Below, piece by piece: positions 24,867-33,063 of a stretch of 64,000 bases of DNA. Location: contig CAJTMJ010000018.1 of assembly GCA_910577335.1 (NCBI GenBank), positions 15,266-79,265 on the forward strand, read 5' to 3'. The notes under the pieces are model-generated. The model ran no database searches. It had not been told where the DNA came from and worked only from the letters and a program-made list of their open reading frames with translations. Position numbers and translations under genes: made by a program. This DNA comes from an uncultured Duncaniella sp. (GTDB lineage: Bacteria > Bacteroidota > Bacteroidia > Bacteroidales > Muribaculaceae). Position 1 is the first letter of the stretch. Each line of letters begins with the position of its first letter.

Positions 24867-27800
24867 ATGCGTACCGGCAGATTGTTACCAATGCTGTATG
24901 TGTTCGTATCGTTATTGTCATATATGACTATGAACGCCACCTCTCCAAAGCAGCCTGACTTTGCTTATCCTAAGACAGTAAGCGCCCAATCGGAAAAAAA
25001 TCTAACAGCGGCAATGCGGACTTCCGATTATCCGGGAGTTGTGCGCTCGCTGATGGATTATTATTTGGCGCAAGTTAGTATCGACTCCGATAAATCCTCT
25101 GCGGCATTGAAGAAAATCAAAGATATATGCGCCAAGGAGAAGGACGAGACACTTAAAAGTTTGCTCTATCTCCTTCAGGCAGACATATACCTTGACATCT
25201 ATCAGAATAACAGATGGAAATACGATGAGCGTTCAGTGCCTTTGACTCCGCTCCCCGCTGATTATAATCTTTGGAGCGGCGAGCAGTTCCGTGCCGAGAT
25301 TTCGGCATTGATCGACTCCTCACTTACCTATAGCGCTGCCATAAAGGATGTTCCGCTGAAGAAGTATGCGTCAGTGATTAATTCGGACACGCAGACTTTT
25401 GTGTACTATCCCACCGTGTATGATTTTGTGGCTACTAAAAGTATAAGGATATTAAGCTCGTTGAGCACTTATCGCCGTGTGTTCTCATGGGGATTGCTTG
25501 TGCCTAACGATGTATATCTGTCAGCACCGTTCCCTAAATCCGATCCGATAGCCAACCGTATCTTACAGCTATACGCTTCACTTCTGCAAGCAAACAAGGG
25601 GCGTGTGGCAGCTGAAATAAACACTGATATTTCTCGCATAGGATTTATATATAACCGCATATATCAAACCGGTTCGCACAGTGATGCGACGGGAAAGCTT
25701 ATGGCTCTTCTGCGTCCGCTGTATGAGGATAACAAATCGTCGGAATACTCTGGTGATGTGTTGGAATACATAGGCTCAAACTGTTCGGATGCCGACCCCA
25801 AATGGCTTTATAACGCCATAGAGCATAATCTTGCGGCATTTCCGGCATACAGAGGGAAAAACTGCCTGCTGAATATCAAGAATGAGCTTTCGCAAAAGAA
25901 TGTATGGATAATGACTCCATGGGTTGTCGCCCCCGGCGAACCTGTGAAATTAGAGGTTAAGTTAAGTAATATAAAGTCGGTAAATATAAATATCTATGAT
26001 GTATCCTCGCTTCCGGTATATAGGGACAATGTGGTGTTGAAGGATATGCCGGCTCGCCGTAAGGTGGCGACACTGACTGCCTCGGTCGATGGCGTTGTTC
26101 CGTTTTCCGGTCAAACTACTGTAGAATATACCTTCCCGTCGGCAGGTAACTATATAATTGTCCCGGAGGTTAACGGCAAGGAGCAGATCGACCGTTCATA
26201 CACAAAGGTGCATGTCACTCATTACACACTCGGAGCATCTGTCTTCAAGGAAAACAAAATATGGGTGATGGATGCAAAGACAGGTGCACCCGTATCTGAT
26301 GCAAATATTACTGTATATAATAATGTGTATGCTTACCGGAAGCAGCCTAAAGCTATTTCGGTAGGAAAGACCGGCGCAGATGGCTCGAAGGTATACGATG
26401 TGTCGGGTGAGGCTGTGGTGGAAAAGAATGGCGACAAATATGCAATGTCTCTGTATGTTTCCAACAATAATTTCCGTCCGCAGGACAAGTGGCAGCCTTC
26501 GGCAGTCGGCTTCCCGGCTTTGCCTTTGTATCATCCCGGCGACACTGTGGAATGGACAGCTGTGTGCTACGAGTTCATGAATAGTGAGCAACGTCCAAGA
26601 CGTAATGTGGAGGTCACAGCGGTGATGCATGGAGCTTCATACGAGCCGATTGACACCCTTAAATTAGTGACAGACCCATACGGACGTGTTAACGGCTCTT
26701 TCGCTATACCTAAGGATTGCCTTACAGGACATTTCATGATTTCAATAAACGAATATTCCTCTGCAGTGGAATTTGAAGTGTCTGATTACAAATTACCCAC
26801 ATTCCGTGTGCAGCTCGACCCGGTTGAAAAGGATTATCCCTCAAAGGGTGATGTGACACTCAGAGGTAGGGTAGTGACTTATTCCGGCTTCCCGCTTGTC
26901 GACTCGAAGGTCACAGCAGATATAAGCGTGGCGGAACGTATGAGATGGTGGTGGAACCGTTCGAAAGGTATATCATTCACCTCCAAGGAGGTTACTACCG
27001 GTTCAGACGGTAAGTTTGAACTGACCGTTGATGCTTCCGAGTTGGCAACTTCACCGCTCCCAGAGGGTGTTTTCACCGCTAATATATCCGTGCTGTCAGC
27101 ATCGGGTGAGACTCAGACATCATCAACGACATTTGTCACCGGTACGAAATATGATATCAGGGCATCTCTCCCTGAGGCGATTGAAGTTTCAAGCTCAGCC
27201 ACTCCCGTAGATGTTAAAGTGGTCAATTATCAGGACTCAGTGATTAATATGCCTGTGAAGTATGAGATAATGCAGGATAGTGTTGCTGTTCTGAAAGGTG
27301 TTATGACTGCCAATAATCGCACATTGGATCTGTCATCGCTCCCGTCAGGGCGCTATGAGTTCAGATTCTCGCTTGAGGATGAATCGCTTGCCGACAAATG
27401 TGACGCTTATAGCGTAATATATAGGAACAGCGACAAGAAAACTCCTGTCCCCGGGACTTTGCTTTGGTATCCGAACGCAAAGGTATCGGTAAAGCATAAT
27501 GGAAAAGGCTCATGGAGATATGCCGTGGATTGCGACACACATCTGTTGCTGACTCTATGGTCGAAGGATGAGGTTATATATCAGAAATGGGAAAAAGCCT
27601 CAGCCGGAATGCATACTCTTGATGTGGAACTGCCTGATGGTGTCGATGAGGCTACTTTGTCCGTGTCGGCTACCGGCAATTACCGCTCTTCAAATATCAC
27701 ATTGGCTGTAAAACGCTTGGACGTGGCAAAGGGTATAAAGTTTATCACTGAAAGTTTCCGTGACAAGCTTGTGCCGGGCAGTGAGGAGACATGGACATTC

Positions 27801-30569
27801 AAGGTGGTTGACGGAAGCGGCAACGGCAAGCAGGCTGCTGTCATATTGGATATGTACAATACCGCTCTCGACGCACTCGCAAAGACTAACTGGAATTTGA
27901 AATTCTACGGCGGCGCATCACGTTTCTATAGATGGAATCAAGGAAGCCTTGGTCAGACCTTTGACAGCTATTTCAGTTTTGATTCTTACAAGTATAAAAA
28001 TTGTAAATCTCTTATAGCTCCCGATTTCAATACTTATAATATGAGTTTTGCCGATGGAGCGATAGGGTATCGTGTCATGAATGAAATGAAGATGTCACGA
28101 GCCGGCGGTCCCATGATAAGAGGTGTCAATGCCACATATAAAATGTCTTCAGCAGTAGTTGAGACAGCGGATGCGGTTGAGGAACACGCTGAAGAGGTAA
28201 TGGTCTCTGAAGCTGATATGGATAGCGGTTTTTTAGGAAACAGTATGGCAGAACCAGCTGTTTCAGGAAGTGTCGGTGACGATGATGCTCTTGAAGACTC
28301 TTCAAAGCCCGAGTTCTCATATCGTGATGCGGAAACACCACTTGCATTCTTCGCTCCGCAGCTCGTAACAGGTGCCGACGGCTCTTTGTCGTTCACATTC
28401 AATGTGCCTAATGCCAATACCACATGGGGATTCAGAGCTTTGGCTTATACCGACTCGTTACTTTCGACCAATTTCACTGCTGATGTGTTGGCTAACAAGC
28501 CTGTGATGGTGCAGCCTAATCTTCCACGTTATCTCCGTGCGGGGGATAAGGTTGTGATTTCTGCCATGGTTATGAACGGTAGTGACGAAGAGCAGAATGT
28601 GGAGACAACAGTCGAGCTGTTTAATCCGGCTGACGGGGCGGTGTTTGGTAACGCTGTAAGTTCAGACACTTTGGCTCCAAATGCCACAGCGGTGGTGGAG
28701 TACTCGCTCACTGCGCCTTCCGATGTACCGTTTGTGGGTTATCGTGTAAAATCAACCTCCGGTAGATTTACTGACGGTGAGCAGACTCTTCTCCCAATAC
28801 TTCCTGCCATTACACCTGTGATTGAGACATATCCGTTCTATATCTCGCCCGATTCCGCTGAATTTTCAATGAGCATACCGAAAGCCCCGGCTGACGCACG
28901 TGTCACATTGCAATTCTGTGAGAACCCCGCATGGTATGTGGTTACCGCTCTTCCCGGCATCCTGCAACTTGAACCCTCTACGGCTAACGAAGCTGCTGCA
29001 TCGATTTTCTCTGCAGCCATAGCTTCCGGGCTGATGCGTGATAATCCGATGATAGCAAAGGCTCTGAAAGAGTGGGAGAGCAGCGATAAGAGCGACGGTA
29101 TGCTTAAATCAATGCTTGAGCGCAATGAGGATCTGAAGATAGTGCTTCTGTCAGCCACTCCGTGGATGCTTGACGCAAAGTCAGATACTGAGCGAATGAC
29201 TCGTTTGGCATTGCTGTTTGACAAAAAGACAATCGACCGCACATATTCATCAGCCATAAGTCTTCTTAAACGTCTTGAACGTGACGGTGGCGGCTGGGCT
29301 TGGTATGCGCAGTGTGATGAACCCTCTCAATGGGCTACGGAGAATGTGCTTCTGATGATGGGACGTCTTCGCTCGCTCGGATTCCTCCCTGAAAATAAGG
29401 AGCTTAAGAAGATGATACTGAATAGTATCGGATATTTGGATAAGGAGGTGGCGAGCCAATACAGGAAATATCCTTCGGCTGCCGATTTCACCACCTACAT
29501 ATATATGCGTGACTATTTCAAGGGCTTCACCGCTACCGGCGGCGCTTCGCAGGCTATCTCTGCCACTGTGCAACGCATCCTGAAGAGGTGGAAAGCCGGT
29601 TCGCCATTCGATAAGGCAATTGATGCAAGAATCCTTGCCAACCACGGTTACAGGAATGTGGCTAAGACTGTCATAGCGTCACTTCGTGAGTTTGCGCAGT
29701 CAACACCTGAAAAGGGTATGTGGTGGGCATCGCTCGATAACATGACTCTCTGGTCAATGGGTAAGGTCGGCGCGACAGCCCTCATTCTTGAAGCTTTTGC
29801 CGCTGTCGAGCCGGGGTGTAAGGATATCGATATGATACGTCAATGGTTGATACTCCAGAAAGAGGCAAAGGACTGGGGCACATCCGTGACCACTTCAGCT
29901 GTGATTGCGGCGATATTGTCAACATCCAAGAGCTGGATAGCACCTGCGCAAGGTTCTAAGGTCTATGTCGGCGCTACCGAGGTTGTGCCTGAATCTGTAG
30001 AACGTCTTACGGGATATTTCAGAATCCCGTTGGCAGCGGAATCAACCGCATCGGGTGAATTGAAAGTCGTGAAAGATGGCAATACTCCGTCGTGGGGTGC
30101 GTTGTACTATCAGTATACCGATTCCATGGCAAATGTCAAGTCTGCTTCATGTGATGCCGTGTCCATTGAGAAGACTATATATAAGGTAGATCAGACTTCG
30201 ACCGGCGTTAAGACCGTGGCACCTGAGAGCCTTAATGTGGGCGATAAGGTGAAGGTGCAGCTGACCATCAAGGTGGATAGGGATATGGATTATGTGGCTG
30301 TGATTGATGACCGTCCCGCATGTTATGAACCTGTGGAACAATTGCCCGAACCTATCGTAGCCGAAGGGATATACTTCTATCGTGAGAACCGTGATTCATC
30401 GACACGATTCTTCATCACACACTTGCCAAAGGGGACATATCTGCTGACGTATGACATGTGGGTGAATAATGCCGGAAGCTTTACCTCGGGCATCGCCACA
30501 ATTCAGAGTCAGTATGCCCCGCAGATGTCAGCACATTCTTCCGGAAACGTTGTTTTGGTACAAAAATAG
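24867..30569 (+). CDS. Alpha-2-macroglobulin family protein, thioester apparently lost
   Basis: This 1900-residue exported protein has a signal peptide (about 1-25, no lipobox cysteine), a TPR-like N-terminal helical part, MG2-type domains in the middle (around 350-800: GEPVKLEVKLSN, AVCYEFMN, DYKLPTFRV) and the A2M domain (WGFRALAYTDSLLSTN, NLPRYLRAGDK). The C-terminal complement-like helical domain includes GGWAWYAQCDEPSQWATENVLLMMG. In thioester forms the segment after ALPYL reads Y-P-Y-x-C-x-E-Q; here ALPGILQLEPSTANEAA (about 28950-28995) has no Cys-Gln pair. Related bacterial proteins trap proteases in the periplasm. A pbpC partner gene is absent. It may resemble the thioester-free YfaS type. 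Confidence 0.88.
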   Translation: MRTGRLLPMLYVFVSLLSYMTMNATSPKQPDFAYPKTVSAQSEKNLTAAMRTSDYPGVVRSLMDYYLAQVSIDSDKSSAALKKIKDICAKEKDETLKSLLYLLQADIYLDIYQNNRWKYDERSVPLTPLPADYNLWSGEQFRAEISALIDSSLTYSAAIKDVPLKKYASVINSDTQTFVYYPTVYDFVATKSIRILSSLSTYRRVFSWGLLVPNDVYLSAPFPKSDPIANRILQLYASLLQANKGRVAAEINTDISRIGFIYNRIYQTGSHSDATGKLMALLRPLYEDNKSSEYSGDVLEYIGSNCSDADPKWLYNAIEHNLAAFPAYRGKNCLLNIKNELSQKNVWIMTPWVVAPGEPVKLEVKLSNIKSVNINIYDVSSLPVYRDNVVLKDMPARRKVATLTASVDGVVPFSGQTTVEYTFPSAGNYIIVPEVNGKEQIDRSYTKVHVTHYTLGASVFKENKIWVMDAKTGAPVSDANITVYNNVYAYRKQPKAISVGKTGADGSKVYDVSGEAVVEKNGDKYAMSLYVSNNNFRPQDKWQPSAVGFPALPLYHPGDTVEWTAVCYEFMNSEQRPRRNVEVTAVMHGASYEPIDTLKLVTDPYGRVNGSFAIPKDCLTGHFMISINEYSSAVEFEVSDYKLPTFRVQLDPVEKDYPSKGDVTLRGRVVTYSGFPLVDSKVTADISVAERMRWWWNRSKGISFTSKEVTTGSDGKFELTVDASELATSPLPEGVFTANISVLSASGETQTSSTTFVTGTKYDIRASLPEAIEVSSSATPVDVKVVNYQDSVINMPVKYEIMQDSVAVLKGVMTANNRTLDLSSLPSGRYEFRFSLEDESLADKCDAYSVIYRNSDKKTPVPGTLLWYPNAKVSVKHNGKGSWRYAVDCDTHLLLTLWSKDEVIYQKWEKASAGMHTLDVELPDGVDEATLSVSATGNYRSSNITLAVKRLDVAKGIKFITESFRDKLVPGSEETWTFKVVDGSGNGKQAAVILDMYNTALDALAKTNWNLKFYGGASRFYRWNQGSLGQTFDSYFSFDSYKYKNCKSLIAPDFNTYNMSFADGAIGYRVMNEMKMSRAGGPMIRGVNATYKMSSAVVETADAVEEHAEEVMVSEADMDSGFLGNSMAEPAVSGSVGDDDALEDSSKPEFSYRDAETPLAFFAPQLVTGADGSLSFTFNVPNANTTWGFRALAYTDSLLSTNFTADVLANKPVMVQPNLPRYLRAGDKVVISAMVMNGSDEEQNVETTVELFNPADGAVFGNAVSSDTLAPNATAVVEYSLTAPSDVPFVGYRVKSTSGRFTDGEQTLLPILPAITPVIETYPFYISPDSAEFSMSIPKAPADARVTLQFCENPAWYVVTALPGILQLEPSTANEAAASIFSAAIASGLMRDNPMIAKALKEWESSDKSDGMLKSMLERNEDLKIVLLSATPWMLDAKSDTERMTRLALLFDKKTIDRTYSSAISLLKRLERDGGGWAWYAQCDEPSQWATENVLLMMGRLRSLGFLPENKELKKMILNSIGYLDKEVASQYRKYPSAADFTTYIYMRDYFKGFTATGGASQAISATVQRILKRWKAGSPFDKAIDARILANHGYRNVAKTVIASLREFAQSTPEKGMWWASLDNMTLWSMGKVGATALILEAFAAVEPGCKDIDMIRQWLILQKEAKDWGTSVTTSAVIAAILSTSKSWIAPAQGSKVYVGATEVVPESVERLTGYFRIPLAAESTASGELKVVKDGNTPSWGALYYQYTDSMANVKSASCDAVSIEKTIYKVDQTSTGVKTVAPESLNVGDKVKVQLTIKVDRDMDYVAVIDDRPACYEPVEQLPEPIVAEGIYFYRENRDSSTRFFITHLPKGTYLLTYDMWVNNAGSFTSGIATIQSQYAPQMSAHSSGNVVLVQK

Positions 30570-30654
30570 CAGTACAGGGGTCTGTAGCGTGGTATACGTG
30601 CGAAATTAGCGATGTGTACCCAATGTGGGGACTTTTACGTTTTTTAATATTTGT

Positions 30655-30688
30655 AAGGCGGGATTCATTTTGAATCTCGCCTTTTTAG
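30655..30688 (+). terminator. Intrinsic terminator after the macroglobulin gene
   Basis: AAGGCGGGATTCA (30655-30667) pairs with TGAATCTCGCCTT (30671-30683) with one wobble and a 3-nt loop, followed by T5. The loop and right arm also contain the -33 box of the next promoter. Confidence 0.88.
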
Positions 30689-30699
30689 ATGTAACTTTG
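30669..30699 (+). promoter_or_regulatory. Promoter of the DUF6377 gene, overlapping the terminator
   Basis: TTTG at 30669-30672 lies at the loop of the preceding terminator and TAACTTTG is at 30692-30699, with an exact 19-bp spacer. The TSS is predicted near 30706, with an 80-nt leader. Confidence 0.75.
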
Positions 30700-30786
30700 C
30701 ATTAGACGAAACTTGATAATGCATCTTTATGCTAACAATCAATTCGTTATCACAAATCAATAGTAACACCCTCTCTGCATTCCTTC

Positions 30787-32361
30787 ATGAAACAGATTCT
30801 TGTAGGACTTATTATCGCATTTTGTGCGCCGATGGCTCATTCAATGCCTGATGAACTTCCCGCATCAAACGGGGAGCTCCTTGAGTTGCTTGATGGTGAG
30901 ATAGAAAAACGTGGCAAATATGAAAAGGAGCATCGCATAAAAATAGATTCGATAAGGATGAATATAGCCATGACAACTGATAGTGTTAAATTGTTAAAGC
31001 TCTATCAGAATCTTGGCAATGCCTTCCACGAACTAAATGCCGATTCGGCAGTGATATACTTTACAAAAGGTCTTGAAATAGCAAAGGCTACAGGCGATTC
31101 CACCTCAGTGCAGCGATTGTTCATATTGCGGGCAAGGGAATTCCGCAAACTCGGTGCAGCCCATGAAGGTATAAAAGACCTTGAACATGTGAAAAGCAAC
31201 GGACTCAAAGCTGAAAATTTGGATCTTTATTATGACGTCGGGCGAGAGATCAGTTTCTCGATGTCATCGCTATACCCGTATACGGAAGCTACCAGCAGTT
31301 ATCTGAAACGAGGACTTGATTTCGCCCATAAGGAAATTGAGGTTCTGCAACCCGGCTCGTTGCGCTATATGTTGTGTCAGGCTCTTATCCATTTAGGGGA
31401 GGGCGACAGCGCTCTCGGTGTGGCTGTGCTGAATGATATTTTGGAAAATGCCTCATTGAAGGATCACGAGTATCCCTTGGCTGCGACTCTTTTGGGCGAG
31501 CATTACGCCGAGCGAGGCGACAAAGAGAGTGCTATATATTATTTTGCGTTAGGTGCGCTTTCAGATATATATAGGGCAAACATGCATGGCACGGCACTGT
31601 TGCGTCTCGGTGAGATACTTTATTCGGAGGATGACACGGTGCGAGCCCACAATTATCTCTCCGTGGCTCTTGAAAATGCCCTCAGGGCTAACGCAAAGAT
31701 GAATGCCACCATGATTTCCGGGGCATTGATGCCTGTGTCTAATGATATCCAGCAATATAATAACCGCAGGGTGCTGATGCTCGGCTTCCTCCTTATCTGC
31801 TTGGTTGTGGCTTTCGTGGTGATAGTGAAAATGTACTTTTCCAAGAGGAGAGAGATGGCAGTGGTGCAAAATGTGCGCTTCGCATTGGCTGAGGCTAACA
31901 GATCGAAGGAGACCTATATGTCGCAGTTTATGAATCTTTGCTCTTCATATATGGAAAGTCTGGAGGACTTTAACCGCATGTGTCGCCGCAAAATCACAGC
32001 CGGTCAGTCAGAGGATCTGTTACAGTTCATAAAGGCTGGCAAGGTTATGGATGATCAGCGTAAAAAGTTCTATGACATATTTGACGATTCATTCCTGCAT
32101 ATATACCCGACATTTGTCAATGATGTGAACGAGTTGTTGACCCCTGAAAAGCGTGTGTCGGTATCCGCTCCCAACGTGCTTACCACGGAACTACGAATAC
32201 TCGCATTCATGCGTCTCGGTGTGGAGGACACATCGCAAGTGGCTCGTTTCCTCGGACTGTCACTAAATACGATATATACCTATCGAAACAAGATGCGTAC
32301 CCGTGCCATAAATCGTGACACTTTTGAGGAAATGGTGATGAAAATCGGCGCAATTGAATGA
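30787..32361 (+). CDS. DUF6377-type membrane sensor-regulator with TPR and C-terminal HTH
   Basis: The 524-residue protein has a signal peptide (1-19), a periplasmic helical TPR-like region (about 60-310), one membrane helix (about 321-343, LMLGFLLICLVVAFVVIVKMYF) and a cytoplasmic part. The latter has a coiled segment and ends in a helix-turn-helix, SQVARFLGLSLNTIYTYRNKMRTRA. This architecture is the Bacteroidetes DUF6377 group, a one-component transmembrane regulator. The ligand and targets are unknown. Neighbouring cell-surface genes may be targets, which is an inference. A hairpin terminator follows at 32432-32460. Confidence 0.85.
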   Translation: MKQILVGLIIAFCAPMAHSMPDELPASNGELLELLDGEIEKRGKYEKEHRIKIDSIRMNIAMTTDSVKLLKLYQNLGNAFHELNADSAVIYFTKGLEIAKATGDSTSVQRLFILRAREFRKLGAAHEGIKDLEHVKSNGLKAENLDLYYDVGREISFSMSSLYPYTEATSSYLKRGLDFAHKEIEVLQPGSLRYMLCQALIHLGEGDSALGVAVLNDILENASLKDHEYPLAATLLGEHYAERGDKESAIYYFALGALSDIYRANMHGTALLRLGEILYSEDDTVRAHNYLSVALENALRANAKMNATMISGALMPVSNDIQQYNNRRVLMLGFLLICLVVAFVVIVKMYFSKRREMAVVQNVRFALAEANRSKETYMSQFMNLCSSYMESLEDFNRMCRRKITAGQSEDLLQFIKAGKVMDDQRKKFYDIFDDSFLHIYPTFVNDVNELLTPEKRVSVSAPNVLTTELRILAFMRLGVEDTSQVARFLGLSLNTIYTYRNKMRTRAINRDTFEEMVMKIGAIE

Positions 32362-32431
32362 CGAACCAATACATATTTGTTACATTTGATATAATTTCTG
32401 TTTAGATTTATTACAAACCGTATGTATGTTA

Positions 32432-32467
32432 AAACGCTATGCCTTAAAGGTGTAGCGTTTATATTTT
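32432..32467 (+). terminator. Terminator of the DUF6377 gene
   Basis: AAACGCTATGCC (32432-32443) pairs with GGTGTAGCGTTT (32449-32460) with two wobble pairs and a 5-nt loop; the tail is ATATTTT. Confidence 0.7.
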
Positions 32468-32536
32468 GTTTAGATAATTTATATTATGCCTTTTGAGTGT
32501 TGTGAAAAAATGAAAAACGTCCTAATTTTGTGTTAT

Positions 32537-32697
32537 ATAAATAGAAGAGATATTAATTCGGTTAATAATTACACTAATAGGAACAATTATTTTAAATGAT
32601 ATATTAAGGTAAGAAAGATTTGTTTTTGTTAGATTGAAAAATTTTACTACGTTAGATTCTGTGTGGAGCGGTCCTCGTGATGAGGGCGGCTCTTTTT
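32537..32697 (+). ncRNA. Candidate small RNA 1
   Basis: A full Bacteroidetes promoter (TTGT 32500-32503, 19-bp spacer, TAATTTTG 32523-32530) predicts a start near 32537. About 130 nt later an 11-bp hairpin with one G-G mismatch (32666-32676 with 32682-32692) and T5 (32693-32697) looks like an intrinsic terminator. The transcript would be about 160 nt and has no evident start-codon-led conserved frame. Boundaries are predicted only. It could instead be an untranslated remnant. Confidence 0.45.
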
Positions 32698-32912
32698 GTG
32701 TGTTTATGCGTATGAATCATTGTGTTTTGAATCGCTCTTTACCGCTATTTTTTTGCTTTGCATTTCCATATTTTGATTTAGATAAAAATAGCAGAACGTG
32801 TTTTGTAATGTTTTGATTGTTAGGTCGGTGCCTTAAATATAATTGAGATTACCTTTAGATTACAATTGAAATCTGCTCAATCAGTGAGGAATCTGTCGTA
32901 ACTTTGCCATGT

Positions 32913-33040
32913 GTAAAATTTTAATCAGTTAATGGATTTGCATTCAAAATGCTTTTATGTGAAGATAAATCGTGAATTTATGCTAAGTGTTTAAACAAAA
33001 CAATCGGGCTGCTTCGAGATGAAGCGGCCCGATTGTTTTA
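32913..33040 (+). ncRNA. Candidate small RNA 2
   Basis: TAACTTTG at 32899-32906 predicts a start near 32913, but no spaced -33 box was found. The 15-bp hairpin at 33001-33035 followed by TTTTA would end a transcript of about 125 nt. Support is weaker than for candidate 1 because the hairpin is explained by the opposing lipoprotein gene. Confidence 0.3.
33001..33040. terminator. Strong hairpin terminator downstream of the lipoprotein gene
   Basis: CAATCGGGCTGCTTC (33001-33015) pairs with GAAGCGGCCCGATTG (33021-33035) with one wobble and a 5-nt loop. T-rich tails exist on both strands, so it can work both ways. Confidence 0.85.
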
Positions 33041-33063
33041 TAGGATTGTTGTTTTACCTGTCG

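Larger units (their letters stand above)
32362..33063. promoter_or_regulatory. 700-bp intergenic region with two promoter-terminator units
   Basis: No convincing protein gene was found; the only longer frame (32634-32816) overlaps a hairpin and has no recognisable features. In order, the plus strand holds a terminator (32432-32460), a full promoter (32500-32530), a terminator-like hairpin (32666-32697), a second -7 element (32899-32906) and a strong hairpin (33001-33035). The last hairpin also serves the leftward lipoprotein gene. Confidence 0.6.

Noticed and set aside
32634..32816. 60-codon frame in the intergenic region
   Set aside because: It overlaps a terminator-like hairpin and shows no signal, domain or conserved pattern; more likely noncoding.
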